From contig NZ_JADMKT010000067.1 in assembly GCF_016786255.1 (NCBI RefSeq), positions 310,001 to 374,000 on the forward strand: a stretch of DNA of 64,000 nucleotides. The letters are read 5' to 3'. The position numbers and the translations under genes were made by a program. Origin of the DNA: Robertkochia sediminum (GTDB lineage Bacteria; Bacteroidota; Bacteroidia; Flavobacteriales; Flavobacteriaceae). Position 1 is the first letter of the stretch, and the number at the start of each line of letters is the position of its first letter. The notes beneath the pieces are model-generated. The model saw nothing but the letters and a program-made list of their open reading frames with translations, was not told where the DNA came from and did no database searches. Shown piece by piece: positions 36,380 to 45,236 of this stretch.

Positions 36380-37504
36380 ATGAAAGTCATACAACTTATC
36401 ACAGCCCTGATCATAACGCTTTTTACTCAGCAATTACTTCAGGCACAACACACCGAATATTACAGGCATCTGGTATTCAGGGAGAGTCCGTATGCAGACC
36501 TTAGGGGAATCCACCAGATCGATAAAGCCAAGGCAGAGGCCGAAGCCCATTATCGGTTCGTATACGACGAGGAAGAGCAACTCATTGAAGTGTCTCATCG
36601 CATAGGCGATGACGTTATTGCGAACAACAATAACTGGGACAGCTTTATGTGGTTCAGTCCGAAAGTGACCATACAGTACACTTCGGGTGAAGAGGTTCGT
36701 GAGTATTACGACCACCTCGGTCAGCAGATCGCAGCGCATGGTAATGTGTACCGGGCTGTATTTAAAAAAGACCCACAAGGCAGAAGAACAGCGATGCGAT
36801 TTTACGATGAAAAGGGACAACCTTCAGAAAGTGAATGGGGCATTCACCGCTACCAATGGACGCAGCACACCGGGGAGTCGGTCATGGAAGAACGCTTCGA
36901 TCTAAATGGAGAACCCAAGACCATCCGACCTGAATTCACCTTCTATACCGTGCAATTGGTGTATGGGGACGACGACTACCTGGATTTTATCTATCACCTG
37001 GACGAGAACGGCGAGTTGATCAATAATACCATGAAGGCGGGCCTCGATCGCATTGTATACGACAATGAGGGGAATTTTTCGCGCTGGATGGTCTTCGATA
37101 AGGACAGGAAACCGGTAGAAGGCAATGCCCCCGGATTCGCCATCGGGGAGCACCTGTACGACTGCAGGGGGAATAAGGTAGGACTAAGGGGATTTGATGT
37201 GGAAGGGAACCTGAAAGCCTTCCCCTCGGGAGGGGCAAGGGTAGTGAACACCTATGACCGGTTTAATAATCAAACCGAAGTGAAGGTGTATGACCTGGCC
37301 GGAGCATTGTTGCAAAGGGTAGGCTACGAATATAGTGCCGATGGCAGGCGACTGGAATGGATCCGGTTTTTAGATGCCGAGGGTAACCTGGTCGACGATC
37401 CGCGGTCAAACTTAGCAGCGATACACCTTACGTATTCCGAAGATGGTCGCGTTGCCTCCAGGGTGCGTTATAACGCCGAATTGCAAGAGATCAAAGAAAT
37501 CTAA
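36380..37504 (+). CDS. Secreted YD/RHS-like repeat protein, first of a related pair
   Basis: 374 residues with a signal peptide (MKVIQLITALIITLFTQQLLQAQ). The mature part is a series of strand-turn-strand units of the form Y..(D/E).(G/N)......F.D..G.P: YDHLGQQIAAHGNVYRAVF, RFYDEKGQPSESEWG, RFDLNGEPKTI, GFDVEGNLKAFPSGGARVVNTYD and FLDAEGNLVDDPRSNLAAI. The pattern is like YD/RHS or YwqK-type repeats but lacks the core GxxxxRYxYDxxGR. The gene at 38588 shares the opening block (EYY..L..., HYEF.Y..) and the last units. Function unknown; probably periplasmic or surface-exposed. Confidence 0.78.
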   Translation: MKVIQLITALIITLFTQQLLQAQHTEYYRHLVFRESPYADLRGIHQIDKAKAEAEAHYRFVYDEEEQLIEVSHRIGDDVIANNNNWDSFMWFSPKVTIQYTSGEEVREYYDHLGQQIAAHGNVYRAVFKKDPQGRRTAMRFYDEKGQPSESEWGIHRYQWTQHTGESVMEERFDLNGEPKTIRPEFTFYTVQLVYGDDDYLDFIYHLDENGELINNTMKAGLDRIVYDNEGNFSRWMVFDKDRKPVEGNAPGFAIGEHLYDCRGNKVGLRGFDVEGNLKAFPSGGARVVNTYDRFNNQTEVKVYDLAGALLQRVGYEYSADGRRLEWIRFLDAEGNLVDDPRSNLAAIHLTYSEDGRVASRVRYNAELQEIKEI

Positions 37505-37513
37505 TCAAAAACG

Positions 37514-38059
37514 ATGATACTTATGAATACAATGAAAAAAAGCAGGCTGCTGCTTCTGATCACCCTTATGTGCGTTACCTCTGTGGCTGCTCAGCAATCT
37601 TTTGATTTCGCAAAAAATCAAATAAAGGTATGGGAGCTGGCCAGATCAAGAACTATTGAAGTGGCTAATGCCATGCCGGAAGGCAGCTATAATTATAGCC
37701 CGGTAGCAGGAGTGATGAGTTTCGGACAGCAAATGACACATATGGCCAATAGTCTGCTTTCCATGCACACACGATTTATAAAAGGAGCAAGATACCAGGG
37801 TAGGGAAAAGGACGCTTCAAAAATGAACAAGCAGCAAATTATCCAAGCCCTTGATCAGGCGTTCACTACCGTAATTGAAGATATGCAAACGCTGTCTGAT
37901 GCCGATCTGAAAGCCACTGGTAAAATGCACGGTGCTTTTCCGTTAACCAAGTGGCAATCCCTTTTATTTATGCGGGATCATATTACCAATCACAGGGCTA
38001 AGGCTGTTGTATACCTGCGTCTAAATAATATTATGCCCCCGGCTTATGGATTCAATTAA
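37514..38059 (+). CDS. Exported DinB-family four-helix protein
   Basis: 181 residues with an N-terminal signal (MKKSRLLLLITLMCVTSVAAQ; ATG codons at 37514, 37523 and 37532 are possible). The mature part follows DinB/YfiT topology: a first helix with WELARSRTIEVANAMPEGSYNYSP, a metal-site His in GQQMTHMANSLLSMHTRF, and the C-terminal block DHITNHRAKAVVYLRLNNIMPPAYGF, whose DHxxxHR places the other metal ligands. DinB proteins are divalent-metal-dependent; secreted ones are common in Flavobacteriia. It lies 9 bp after the first YD-like gene. Confidence 0.88.
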   Translation: MILMNTMKKSRLLLLITLMCVTSVAAQQSFDFAKNQIKVWELARSRTIEVANAMPEGSYNYSPVAGVMSFGQQMTHMANSLLSMHTRFIKGARYQGREKDASKMNKQQIIQALDQAFTTVIEDMQTLSDADLKATGKMHGAFPLTKWQSLLFMRDHITNHRAKAVVYLRLNNIMPPAYGFN

Positions 38060-38069
38060 TATCGGTAAC

Positions 38070-38543
38070 ATGTTCGTAAAATGTATTGCATTAGCGCTCA
38101 TCGCGACATTGTTTACAGCATGCTCTGGCGATGGTGAAGTGTATGTGATCTCTGAACAAGATAAAAAGGAGATCGAAGCGCTTAAAAGGAGTATCCCGCT
38201 GGTACTGGCCGAACAGGGTTGGGAGGCCTACGAATCGCTCTTTTCCGAAAATTATCAGAACTGGCATATGATGAGCGATGAGGTGCGTAAGCGGGATGAA
38301 TTCCTGCAGTCGGTAAGGCAATGGTATGAGGCGGGCAACAGGGCTACAGATAGCGAGGTGGCGTCTATCGCCTTTATTCCCCTGGCAAAAAATAAGGTCA
38401 TGTACCTCCACAAGCAGGTGGAAACCTTTGACCTTGCCCATGATGAAGAGAGCACTTCTCGGGATATCCGATTTTTAGGGGTTTTTGTAAAGGAAAAAGA
38501 GGAGTGGAAGGTGGAGTTTACCGCATTTATGGATGCCCATTGA
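38070..38543 (+). CDS. NTF2/SnoaL-like lipoprotein
   Basis: 157 residues from the ATG at 38070 (MFVKCIALALIATLFTAC), giving a lipoprotein signal with lipobox FTAC. An upstream in-frame ATG (38046) overlaps the DinB stop. The mature part matches the NTF2/DUF4440 cone fold: a helical opening (EIEALKRSIPLVLAEQGWEAYESLFSENYQNWHM), a helix (KRDEFLQSVRQWYEAGNRAT) and paired strands (ASIAFIPLAKNKVMYLHKQVET, RDIRFLGVFVKEKEEWKVEF). Whether it is enzymatic or a ligand carrier is not known. Part of the tight plus-strand set 36380-39577. Confidence 0.8.
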   Translation: MFVKCIALALIATLFTACSGDGEVYVISEQDKKEIEALKRSIPLVLAEQGWEAYESLFSENYQNWHMMSDEVRKRDEFLQSVRQWYEAGNRATDSEVASIAFIPLAKNKVMYLHKQVETFDLAHDEESTSRDIRFLGVFVKEKEEWKVEFTAFMDAH

Positions 38544-38587
38544 GATAGCTGTCCGTAGTGGATTTTTGAAGAACAAAATTTTGAAGT

Positions 38588-39577
38588 ATGAAGAATACCC
38601 TATGGGTTATAGGCGTTTTTTACCTTTTCACCTGTAATGGGCAAGAGGAGCGGCACCATGCAGCGCAAGGCGGTGCGGTGGAATACTATACCAAGCTTGC
38701 CGGGATCATATCCCCTTACCTGGAATTCAAAGGAAGGGGGCAGATCACCGGGGAAGAGACTGTAAGATTATCGCATTATGAATTCACCTATGGCCCTCAG
38801 GGAGAATTGCGGTCCATCCGGTTTTTTGAGGAAAATGAACCGGGCAATAACAGTTATTACGGCACCCATGAAGTTCGATATACCTATGGGACTGGGCAAC
38901 GGGTGCGAACGTATTACGATGCCAACGGCAATAAGGCCACAACTTACAGGCATTATTATTCCGGGGGAAACATTCATAAGGAGGTGTTTACGACCGATGA
39001 TGGTGACCGCACTTCATTAGTGTTCCTGGATACACTGGGCGATCAGGTGGCAACCGGGATGGGGACGTACAGGATGGAGTTCCAAAGATGCAATGAGAGG
39101 CACTTTATTCAGGAGCAATTTAAAAAGGACGGGACTCCCAATATCCTCACGACCTATTTCCCATTGTACCGCACGGAGATCAGGACCAACGAATCAGGCT
39201 TTTTAAGGTCGATCGTAAATCTGGATAAGAACGGTGCGGTTGCAAAGAGTGAGCAGGCAGGGTATGCGCGGGTGGTATTTGACTTTGATGCCTATGGTAA
39301 TGAACTGGGTTGGTCCTTTCATGGTATTGATAACAACCTGTCTGATCGGAAAGCGGCATTTGATATGGATTTTGGATTTGCAAAAGTAGTTTACGAGTTC
39401 CAATGGAAAGATAAAAAGCTAGGACTTCACCATGGGTTTAAAGAGTTCTATTACGACGAACAAAATGAGCCCGTAGAAAATAACAGGGGAGTGCATCGCA
39501 TTGCATACGTTTACGACGACCATGGTAATTTTCTCCGCAGTGTAGCCTATGACCTCGGGGGTAGGGAAGTGGAATAA
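38588..39577 (+). CDS. YD/RHS-like repeat protein, second of a related pair
   Basis: 329 residues. The N-terminus (MKNTLWVIGVFYLFTCNGQ) is a short signal, perhaps lipoprotein-like (LFTC). Units resemble the gene at 36380: EFTYGPQGELRSIRFFEEN, VRYTYGTGQRVRTYYDANGNK, YARVVFDFDAYGNELGWSFHGID, and a last unit HRIAYVYDDHGNFLRSVAYDLGGR. The two proteins flank a DinB and an NTF2-like gene and probably arose by duplication. No enzymatic motif is seen. The stop is followed by a convergent transporter gene. Confidence 0.77.
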   Translation: MKNTLWVIGVFYLFTCNGQEERHHAAQGGAVEYYTKLAGIISPYLEFKGRGQITGEETVRLSHYEFTYGPQGELRSIRFFEENEPGNNSYYGTHEVRYTYGTGQRVRTYYDANGNKATTYRHYYSGGNIHKEVFTTDDGDRTSLVFLDTLGDQVATGMGTYRMEFQRCNERHFIQEQFKKDGTPNILTTYFPLYRTEIRTNESGFLRSIVNLDKNGAVAKSEQAGYARVVFDFDAYGNELGWSFHGIDNNLSDRKAAFDMDFGFAKVVYEFQWKDKKLGLHHGFKEFYYDEQNEPVENNRGVHRIAYVYDDHGNFLRSVAYDLGGREVE

Positions 39578-39641
39578 ATGGACTTCAGATCGGGGTTGTG
39601 AGGAGTCCCAGTCCTAATTGATCTGATGATGGGGGCTTGTA

Positions 39642-40547
39642 TTAGCCGTGTTTTAAGACCTTACTTTTCTTCCCAAAGGCAATAAGCACCAAACCGATAA
39701 TGGTAACGAGTCCGCCGATTAGCGCTATGTGCTCCGGAAACTGTCCGAAATAGAGGTAGGCGCCCAGTAAAACGAATAGTCCCTTGGTGCTGGTAATAAT
39801 GGCCCGTTGGGACAAAGGGATATACTGCAGGGCCAGGTAGCTGGAGATCACCGTTAAGAACGGACCCAGGGTGGCGCCGATGGCTATATTGGTAAGCGGT
39901 TTAATGCCTATAACCAGAGATTCTCCCGTATACCACAACGCCAGGATGGAAAAGGTGAGGAGGAATAAACTGCGATTGGTAGTGATCACAATGGGGTCGA
40001 TGTGTTTAATGTTCTTCTTTATGATCACTGCGCTCACTGCAGAAAAGGCACTCGCGTAGATCACGTATTGCGCCCCTTCCATAAACATATCCTTAAAAGC
40101 AGCATTCCCTTTATAGCTGATGATAAATGCACCGAGAAGGGCGAGTAGCATCCCGAAAAACTCCATACGGTTAAAGCGTTCTTTCAAGAACAGAAAACTT
40201 AATGATATCACGAATACCGGCGATATGTTTCCAATGAAGGAGGTGATCGCCGGATTGGAAATGGTGTATATGGCCTTAAAGAAAAAATAAGAGCTGGCGA
40301 TCTCTATAGCCCCTAAAAGCAGGAGTATTCGGGTGTGGTCTTTTGCGAACAAGGTAACCGAACGGAAGGTGCGTTGGGTACAACCGTAGATAAAGATCCA
40401 TAACAAGCCAAAGCTAAACCAGTACACTCCGAACTGTGGCAGGGACACTTCCATAAGGGCGGCCTTGGAGAAAATGTAGACGTTCGATACCGCGATGACC
40501 GATACTAAAGCCAGCAGAACACCTTTGAAAGTTGAGGAGATATTCAT
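39642..40547 (-). CDS. EamA/DMT-family transporter
   Basis: 301 residues with ten hydrophobic helices in two EamA halves. The first half ends in PVFVISLSFLFLKERFNRMEFFGMLLALLGAFIISYKG, the second in KGLFVLLGAYLYFGQFPEHIALIGGLVTIIGLVLIAFGKK; both are the signature end of an EamA repeat. Substrate unknown (metabolite exporters or uptake systems). On the minus strand TATCTTTA (40552-40559) is a near-consensus -7 box only 4 nt before the ATG, so the message may be almost leaderless. Confidence 0.92.
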   Translation of the reverse strand: MNISSTFKGVLLALVSVIAVSNVYIFSKAALMEVSLPQFGVYWFSFGLLWIFIYGCTQRTFRSVTLFAKDHTRILLLLGAIEIASSYFFFKAIYTISNPAITSFIGNISPVFVISLSFLFLKERFNRMEFFGMLLALLGAFIISYKGNAAFKDMFMEGAQYVIYASAFSAVSAVIIKKNIKHIDPIVITTNRSLFLLTFSILALWYTGESLVIGIKPLTNIAIGATLGPFLTVISSYLALQYIPLSQRAIITSTKGLFVLLGAYLYFGQFPEHIALIGGLVTIIGLVLIAFGKKSKVLKHG

Positions 40548-40894
40548 TATATAAAGATACTTCCGGATGAGTTTAATGAGCGTAACATTTGTTGCAAATG
40601 GGTTTGCTTCACATAAAGGCTCCTGGGGTCGGGTAGATCTTTTTACCGATGAGGATGTGCTTTTTTCTTTTTTTTTGCGAGTTTATCGTTGTGATTTAAA
40701 GCAGGTTAGCTTACATTTAAAAAGATGCCTGTTCGAGGGTGTTTCAGGCTGCCGTCCTACCGATCCGGGGCAAGAACAAATAAGATCGCGAATTCCTGAC
40801 CATGATAAGTCGCAGCGTACATAAATGTATACCTTCCGTCTTTTTTACCGGGCAGTCCCGTTATACCCGGGGCAGGACCCGATCGGGGGGGCTG
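40548..40894. other. Intergenic region upstream of the DUF2490 gene
   Basis: Apart from the transporter's -7 box nothing was recognised. An 85-codon frame at 40567 has no protein-like features and is not supported. Confidence 0.4.
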
Positions 40895-41638
40895 ATGTCC
40901 TTCGAACATTTAAGTGTTTTGTTTTTTCTCTTCATTTTAATCGGGGTAGCAGAGGTGGTATCGGCCCAGAAGCGGGAGGTGGTTTACAGTGATCAACAAT
41001 GGTTCCAGTATTACAATCAAACGAAACTTAACGATAAGTGGACCCTGCTTTTTGATGCCGGATCCAGGTGGCGGGAAGGATTTGAAGAAAGTTCTCAGTA
41101 TATCGCCAGAGCAGCCATAGGATATGCCTTAAGGCCAGATATCCGCATTTCTTCAGGGCTTGCACATTCAGGTTATTATATTGCAGACAAAATAAAGAAA
41201 GTTGAATTCCGGCCTTATCAGGAAATTGCGGTCAGGAATACCTTTCATAAGATCGGACTGGTTCACAGGTACAGGATCGAGGAACGTTTCTTTAATGCTG
41301 TGGCCAATAGCGAGATCGAGATCCCCAACAGGTTTAATTTCCGCTTTCGGTATTCATTGATGTTAAGTATTCCGCTGTTTCATTTGTCAAAAGAAAATAC
41401 CGATAAGGTGTTCCTGCTTAATATAGGAGATGAGATCTTTGTGAATGCCGGAAAGGACGTGGTCAATGTCTTTGGGCAGAACCGGTTTGTTGTGAGTCCT
41501 TCTTTAGGGTTTAATGAGATCCTCACCTTTTCTTTGGCCTGGAACAGTCAGTTTACCAGTACCCCTGTTGAAGATGTTTTCAGTTATTCTGACGTCTTCT
41601 GGTTGCAGATCAAACACCGGCTTGATCTAAGTAAGTAG
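40895..41638 (+). CDS. DUF2490 outer-membrane-like protein
   Basis: 247 residues from the ATG at 40895 (MSFEHLSVLFFLFILIGVAEVVSAQ), giving a proper signal peptide; the longer frame to 40802 starts with unlikely sequence. The mature protein shows the DUF2490 pattern: QQWFQYYNQTKLNDKWTLLFDAGSRWREGF, ARAAIGYALRPDIRISSGLAHSG, RYRIEERFFN, RFNFRFRYSLMLSIPL, FNEILTFSLAWNSQF and a final strand ending IKHRLDLSK. Alternating strands suggest an outer-membrane beta barrel. Role unknown. Confidence 0.87.
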   Translation: MSFEHLSVLFFLFILIGVAEVVSAQKREVVYSDQQWFQYYNQTKLNDKWTLLFDAGSRWREGFEESSQYIARAAIGYALRPDIRISSGLAHSGYYIADKIKKVEFRPYQEIAVRNTFHKIGLVHRYRIEERFFNAVANSEIEIPNRFNFRFRYSLMLSIPLFHLSKENTDKVFLLNIGDEIFVNAGKDVVNVFGQNRFVVSPSLGFNEILTFSLAWNSQFTSTPVEDVFSYSDVFWLQIKHRLDLSK

Positions 41639-41958
41639 CGGTCGTAATACTTTGGGTTCCGGTTTTGAGTACAGATCAGGAATGTTTCAGTTTCTTCACC
41701 GGTCCTGGGTTGGAATTCCTGGGATGAGGTTTTTTATATTAAGGATCTCAATGCCGTTGACACACAAGTTGACCGTGTTTTATTGATCATACTTTATAAA
41801 AGTCTGTAAAGCCATATTCCCGGAAATAATAGCTGAATTCAAGAGTGTGGTATTTTTACTATATTAGTTAGGTGAATCTTTCTTTTAAGATGGTTTTTGG
41901 CGTCATTCTTTATATCCGGTATGGTGGGAACCAAGGGAAGAATGAATAAGCAGAGATC
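41639..41958 (+). other. Intergenic region with a promoter-like box
   Basis: No coding frame. TATATTAG at 41860-41867 is one mismatch from TAnnTTTG, about 90 nt upstream of the next gene. A similar segment (TAGATTAG, 51008-51015) precedes the DUF2059-like gene. Confidence 0.35.
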
Positions 41959-42141
41959 ATGAGATCAGATATACGCATCGGCCTTATCGTATGTGCCATC
42001 GTACTGTTACTCGCTATTGTGTTGTTTCAGTTGAACGTTCTTGACTCCCAATTGGTGTTCAATATTTTCATTGTGCCGGTATTTATCGGGAACTTGATCC
42101 TGATCTTTAGAGTTTACAGAGCGAATAAAAAGGTCAGGTAG
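41959..42141 (+). CDS. Small two-helix membrane protein
   Basis: 60 residues: a short basic start (MRSDIR), a first hydrophobic helix (IGLIVCAIVLLLAIVLFQL), a short polar turn, a second helix (LVFNIFIVPVFIGNLILIF) and a basic end (RVYRANKKVR). It lies 43 bp before the next small membrane protein gene on the same strand. No family recognised. Composition and charge placement make it a credible gene. Confidence 0.6.
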   Translation: MRSDIRIGLIVCAIVLLLAIVLFQLNVLDSQLVFNIFIVPVFIGNLILIFRVYRANKKVR

Positions 42142-42184
42142 GCCCCGGTAAAGCTGCGTTAACCATTGTTGTAAAAATCGGCGT

Positions 42185-42592
42185 ATGAATATCAAGTATA
42201 ACGAATCGGATAACACCATCGAGATCAAGGACAGACTTAAATCGGTTTATTGGTATCAAAGGATATCGGCGATCTTCATAATCATTGCTGCTATGTCTTT
42301 AAGCAGCTCCGTTTGGGGTAAAGATCTGGCTTTATGGACTGTTTTTATATGGGGATTTTGTGTCTTAGGCGGAATAGCAGTAATGCTTTACCTTTCTTTT
42401 AAAAAGACTTCAGCAGAACGATTGAAACTTTCTGAGATCAGTGCACTTTGTGAAGATCAGTTTTTTGGCCGGAGGCGGTTACGTATTAAATTGCATAATG
42501 GAAAGTCCAGGGACCTGGTCGACCTGAGTAAGGAATCTGATATGAAATTCACCAAGGCCTTTTTTAAGGAAAGGGGTATTCCGATCATTTGA
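42185..42592 (+). CDS. Small membrane protein with C-terminal cytosolic domain
   Basis: 135 residues. A short N-terminal strand pair (MNIKYNESDNTIEIKDRLKS), two TM helices (ISAIFIIIAAMSLSSSVWG and LWTVFIWGFCVLGGIAVMLYL), then a soluble part (LKLSEISALCEDQFFGRRRLRIKLHNGKSRDLVDLSKESDMKFTKAFFKERG) that looks like a small PH-like or bPH-type sheet. Function unknown. It converges on the flippase gene 41 bp away. Confidence 0.7.
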   Translation: MNIKYNESDNTIEIKDRLKSVYWYQRISAIFIIIAAMSLSSSVWGKDLALWTVFIWGFCVLGGIAVMLYLSFKKTSAERLKLSEISALCEDQFFGRRRLRIKLHNGKSRDLVDLSKESDMKFTKAFFKERGIPII

Positions 42593-42633
42593 TCTAAGAT
42601 GATAATAGACGATCAGCAGGCCTTAGCTTAGAC

Positions 42634-43902
42634 TTACTTGCTTAAACGGAATAAAAGTTTGAGATCTTTTCTGGTGTCTTTATCAAAGCTTACGTAGCCA
42701 ATATTGGTGATAAAATGACTCAATAGCACGGCAATGGCAGCGCCGGTTACCCCATATCCGGGAATCAGCAGGCTGCATAGTATGACATTGCTTACACAAC
42801 CCAGGGCAAAGCGGTAGATATTGTGTTTTAGCCTATTGGTGGTGAGTAAATGCTTTTCGTAGAGCATGCCAATGAATACGAATAGAGGCGCCCAGGAGAA
42901 AATGCGCAACGCCGTTTTGCCCTCGTTGTATTGTTCTGAAAAATAATGGTCAAGTACGAAGTCGCCAAAGGCCGTATAAAACATGGCAATAGCGAACCCT
43001 AACAGGACCAGGAGGTATAGCAGATGCCTGTTCTTATTGTAATAATAAGTTTTATCAGTGTTGAAGGACTCTGCTAAAGACGGATACAAGGCATTGACTA
43101 TCGCAAATCCGATCGTCCAGCATAATCCGATCACCAGGAATTGCACACTGGCAAATACCCCATTGGCATGATCGTCATGAAAGTACCTTAAAAAGATCTC
43201 ATCAATACCGATATAGACCATGATGAGGGCTTCAGAAACGATGAGGGGCAATGCCATGATAAGCAGGTTCACCCCTAATTTCCGGGAGAATTTTAAATGG
43301 CGGAAGCGTATTTCCCTTTTTGACCATAACACCAAAAAGTAAAACACACCCTGCAGTAAAAAATCCAAAACAATGGTGAATGCAAAGTACGATACACTCA
43401 ATTGTTGTTTGATCCCGTAGTACTGTAAAGAAACAACACAAGCAAGACTTAACATCTTTCCTATAAAGATGAATTTAGCCCTTTTATTGGCGAGGAGGTA
43501 ATACTCGAATACATCGGTTAGCCGAAAGAGGTATCCAAAAACTAAAATGGCATAAATAGAGAGTAGGGTTTCGTTGTTTTCCAAATAGAAATACCCGATA
43601 ACCCCCACCGCAACAAATGCCCATGCGATGAACCGCATCACAAAGGCCGTAGCCATGATGCGCTGACTATCCCTAGGTTTAAAGACCATTTCGCGCACGC
43701 AAACCGCAGATAACCCTAAAAAGAACAAAGGCGAAAACATGCCCAGTATCGACTCTGCCAGTTTCAGTTTTCCGATATCTACAGTCCCTAGCGTATTAAA
43801 GATCTTAGGCATGATAAATACCGAAACGATCATAAGGATGATCTTTTCCAGTGAAAACCAAACGGTTGTGCTTATGTCTTTTTTATCAAAGGAAGTAGCC
43901 AT
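42634..43902 (-). CDS. Oligosaccharide flippase family protein (Wzx/MATE-like)
   Basis: 422 residues with about twelve hydrophobic helices. The opening STTVWFSLEKIILMIVSVFIMPKIFNTLG and the later YPSLAESFNTDKTYYYNKNRHLLYLL, FVLDHYFSEQYNEGKTALRIFSWAPLFVFIGMLYEKHLL and PGYGVTGAAIAVLLSHFITNIGYV blocks are typical of polysaccharide flippases that move lipid-linked sugars across the inner membrane. No glycosyltransferase or polysaccharide genes are nearby, so it is an orphan copy. A perfect -7 box lies 17 nt before the start. Divergent from the WYL gene. Confidence 0.9.
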   Translation of the reverse strand: MATSFDKKDISTTVWFSLEKIILMIVSVFIMPKIFNTLGTVDIGKLKLAESILGMFSPLFFLGLSAVCVREMVFKPRDSQRIMATAFVMRFIAWAFVAVGVIGYFYLENNETLLSIYAILVFGYLFRLTDVFEYYLLANKRAKFIFIGKMLSLACVVSLQYYGIKQQLSVSYFAFTIVLDFLLQGVFYFLVLWSKREIRFRHLKFSRKLGVNLLIMALPLIVSEALIMVYIGIDEIFLRYFHDDHANGVFASVQFLVIGLCWTIGFAIVNALYPSLAESFNTDKTYYYNKNRHLLYLLVLLGFAIAMFYTAFGDFVLDHYFSEQYNEGKTALRIFSWAPLFVFIGMLYEKHLLTTNRLKHNIYRFALGCVSNVILCSLLIPGYGVTGAAIAVLLSHFITNIGYVSFDKDTRKDLKLLFRLSK

Positions 43903-43919
43903 GAAGATGTATTGGGTTT

Positions 43920-43965
43920 CAAAGATAAAAAACGCGGGGTGTTTGAGTCCTGTTTATTACATTTA
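43920..43965. promoter_or_regulatory. Divergent promoter region of flippase and WYL genes
   Basis: On the minus strand TATCTTTG (43920-43927) is a perfect -7 box for the flippase. On the plus strand TACATTTA (43958-43965) is a one-mismatch box 19 nt before the WYL start. The GTCC at 43947-43950 before it only weakly resembles the operator seen at 45164 and 47307. Confidence 0.5.
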
Positions 43966-43984
43966 GCGTGAATAAAGCTCGCTT

Positions 43985-44968
43985 ATGACTCCTGAGTTTC
44001 TTCGACGATACTATGTGATGCGCATCATTACCACCCCGAAGGTGTATGGCCTTCCGGATGGGTATGTCGCATTGGAACAGTTACAGGGTACCCTGGAAGA
44101 CATCCGGGAGCGAAATGCAGACGATGTGCTTTATGAAAAGCTCGAGTTACACAGTCGTAAAACCATCAACCGGGATCTTAAGAAGATCGAATCCTACTAC
44201 AAGGTGTTCATCAAACACAAGCGCAATTATGGCTTTTACGTAGAGGATAACATTAGCCGGGATGAGGAGCAGCTTAAAGAGGTATACGAGAAAACAGAGT
44301 TGTACCTGCTCAATCATCACGCGCATGCCTGGAAGGATTTTGTAACCTCGGCGCGTACTTCCCTGAGTACCTATGTGGATATCGTCGGACTCATTAATGC
44401 GATAGACCTGCAGTTACTGGTGGAATTGGAGTATAAGGGATGGTATGACGATAATAAGTTCACCACCTTCAAAGGGGTGGTCCAGCCATTGCATATCAAG
44501 GAGATCAACAATGCCTGGTATTTAATAGCACGCCATTCGGAGAAGGGTATTAATGCGTTTTGTTTGGACCGACGAATCCGGGAGTTTAAGGTAACTACCA
44601 GGAAGGCTGTTAACCAGGAACCCTTTGATGAAGCGGAATATTTTAAAAACTCCATAGGGATCTTAAGAACCGGCATGAAACCGGAGTGGATCCACCTGAA
44701 AGTATCCAACCATCATTTGCGGTATTTGGAGGCGAATAAGATGCATCCTTCCCAGGAAGTGATCTCTTATCCTAAAAAACCGGAGACGGACTTTATAGAT
44801 TTTAGCGATCCGGATATTTGGGGGGAGATCAAGATCTGCGTGGAACCGAATTACGAGTTTTTAATGGAGGTCCTGAAATACAATCTCTGGGTACAAGTGG
44901 TTAGTCCCAAATCGGTTCGGGATATGGTCGCATCACATGTGGATCGAATTGCTGATTACTACAAGTAA
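43985..44968 (+). CDS. WYL-domain transcriptional regulator
   Basis: 327 residues. The N-terminal ~95 residues look like a winged helix-turn-helix (YVALEQLQGTLEDI, LHSRKTINRDLKKIESYYKVFIKHKRNYGFYV). The WYL domain is in the centre, with W178-Y179-L180 in NAWYLIARH and the basic ligand residues in FCLDRRIREFKVT. A C-terminal WCX-like extension follows (GEIKICVEPNYEFLMEVLKYNLWVQVVSPKSVRDMV). WYL domains bind nucleic acid or nucleotide ligands, and WYL proteins often repress defence or stress loci. It lies directly upstream of the two operator-bearing units at 45159 and 47302 and is their best candidate regulator. Its codon usage looks like the core genes, unlike those units. Confidence 0.9.
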   Translation: MTPEFLRRYYVMRIITTPKVYGLPDGYVALEQLQGTLEDIRERNADDVLYEKLELHSRKTINRDLKKIESYYKVFIKHKRNYGFYVEDNISRDEEQLKEVYEKTELYLLNHHAHAWKDFVTSARTSLSTYVDIVGLINAIDLQLLVELEYKGWYDDNKFTTFKGVVQPLHIKEINNAWYLIARHSEKGINAFCLDRRIREFKVTTRKAVNQEPFDEAEYFKNSIGILRTGMKPEWIHLKVSNHHLRYLEANKMHPSQEVISYPKKPETDFIDFSDPDIWGEIKICVEPNYEFLMEVLKYNLWVQVVSPKSVRDMVASHVDRIADYYK

Positions 44969-45158
44969 CACCTCCCCTCTATAGCGAATATTTAAGGCTC
45001 TTACGATATTTCTGTCATACCAATAGATTCTTACAAAAAGAATTAAACTTTCGAGTCAACTCCGTTATTGATGAATAAATCATAGTGTTAACCGTTTCCT
45101 GCCCTGTGGATTTAGATCCTCGCTGAAAGCGTATCCTAAAAAATTCTTTCCACCTCCT

Positions 45159-45203
45159 GAATCGGACACCTTTTGTCCTTTTCAGGGCTACATTTGTGTA
45201 GGA
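45159..45203 (+). promoter_or_regulatory. Operator-promoter A of the GTPase unit
   Basis: Inverted repeat GGACA-N5-TGTCC (45164-45178), then exactly 10 bp, then a perfect -7 box TACATTTG (45189-45196) and GTAGGA. The operator covers the place where a -33 element would sit, so a bound protein would block RNA polymerase. 34 of 45 positions are identical, without gaps, to promoter B at 47302-47346. The ATG of the first gene is 40 nt past the -7 box. Confidence 0.75.
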
Positions 45204-45236
45204 AACCAAGTACACTTAACCGAATCTACTACGCTT

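Noticed and set aside
40567..40824. 85-codon frame before the DUF2490 gene
   Set aside because: Composition is not protein-like and it overlaps the likely promoter of the transporter; no domain or signal.
43941..43965. Operator copy in front of the WYL gene (autoregulation)
   Set aside because: Only 8 of 15 bases fit the inverted repeat and the distance to the -7-like box is 7 bp, not 10; too weak to claim.
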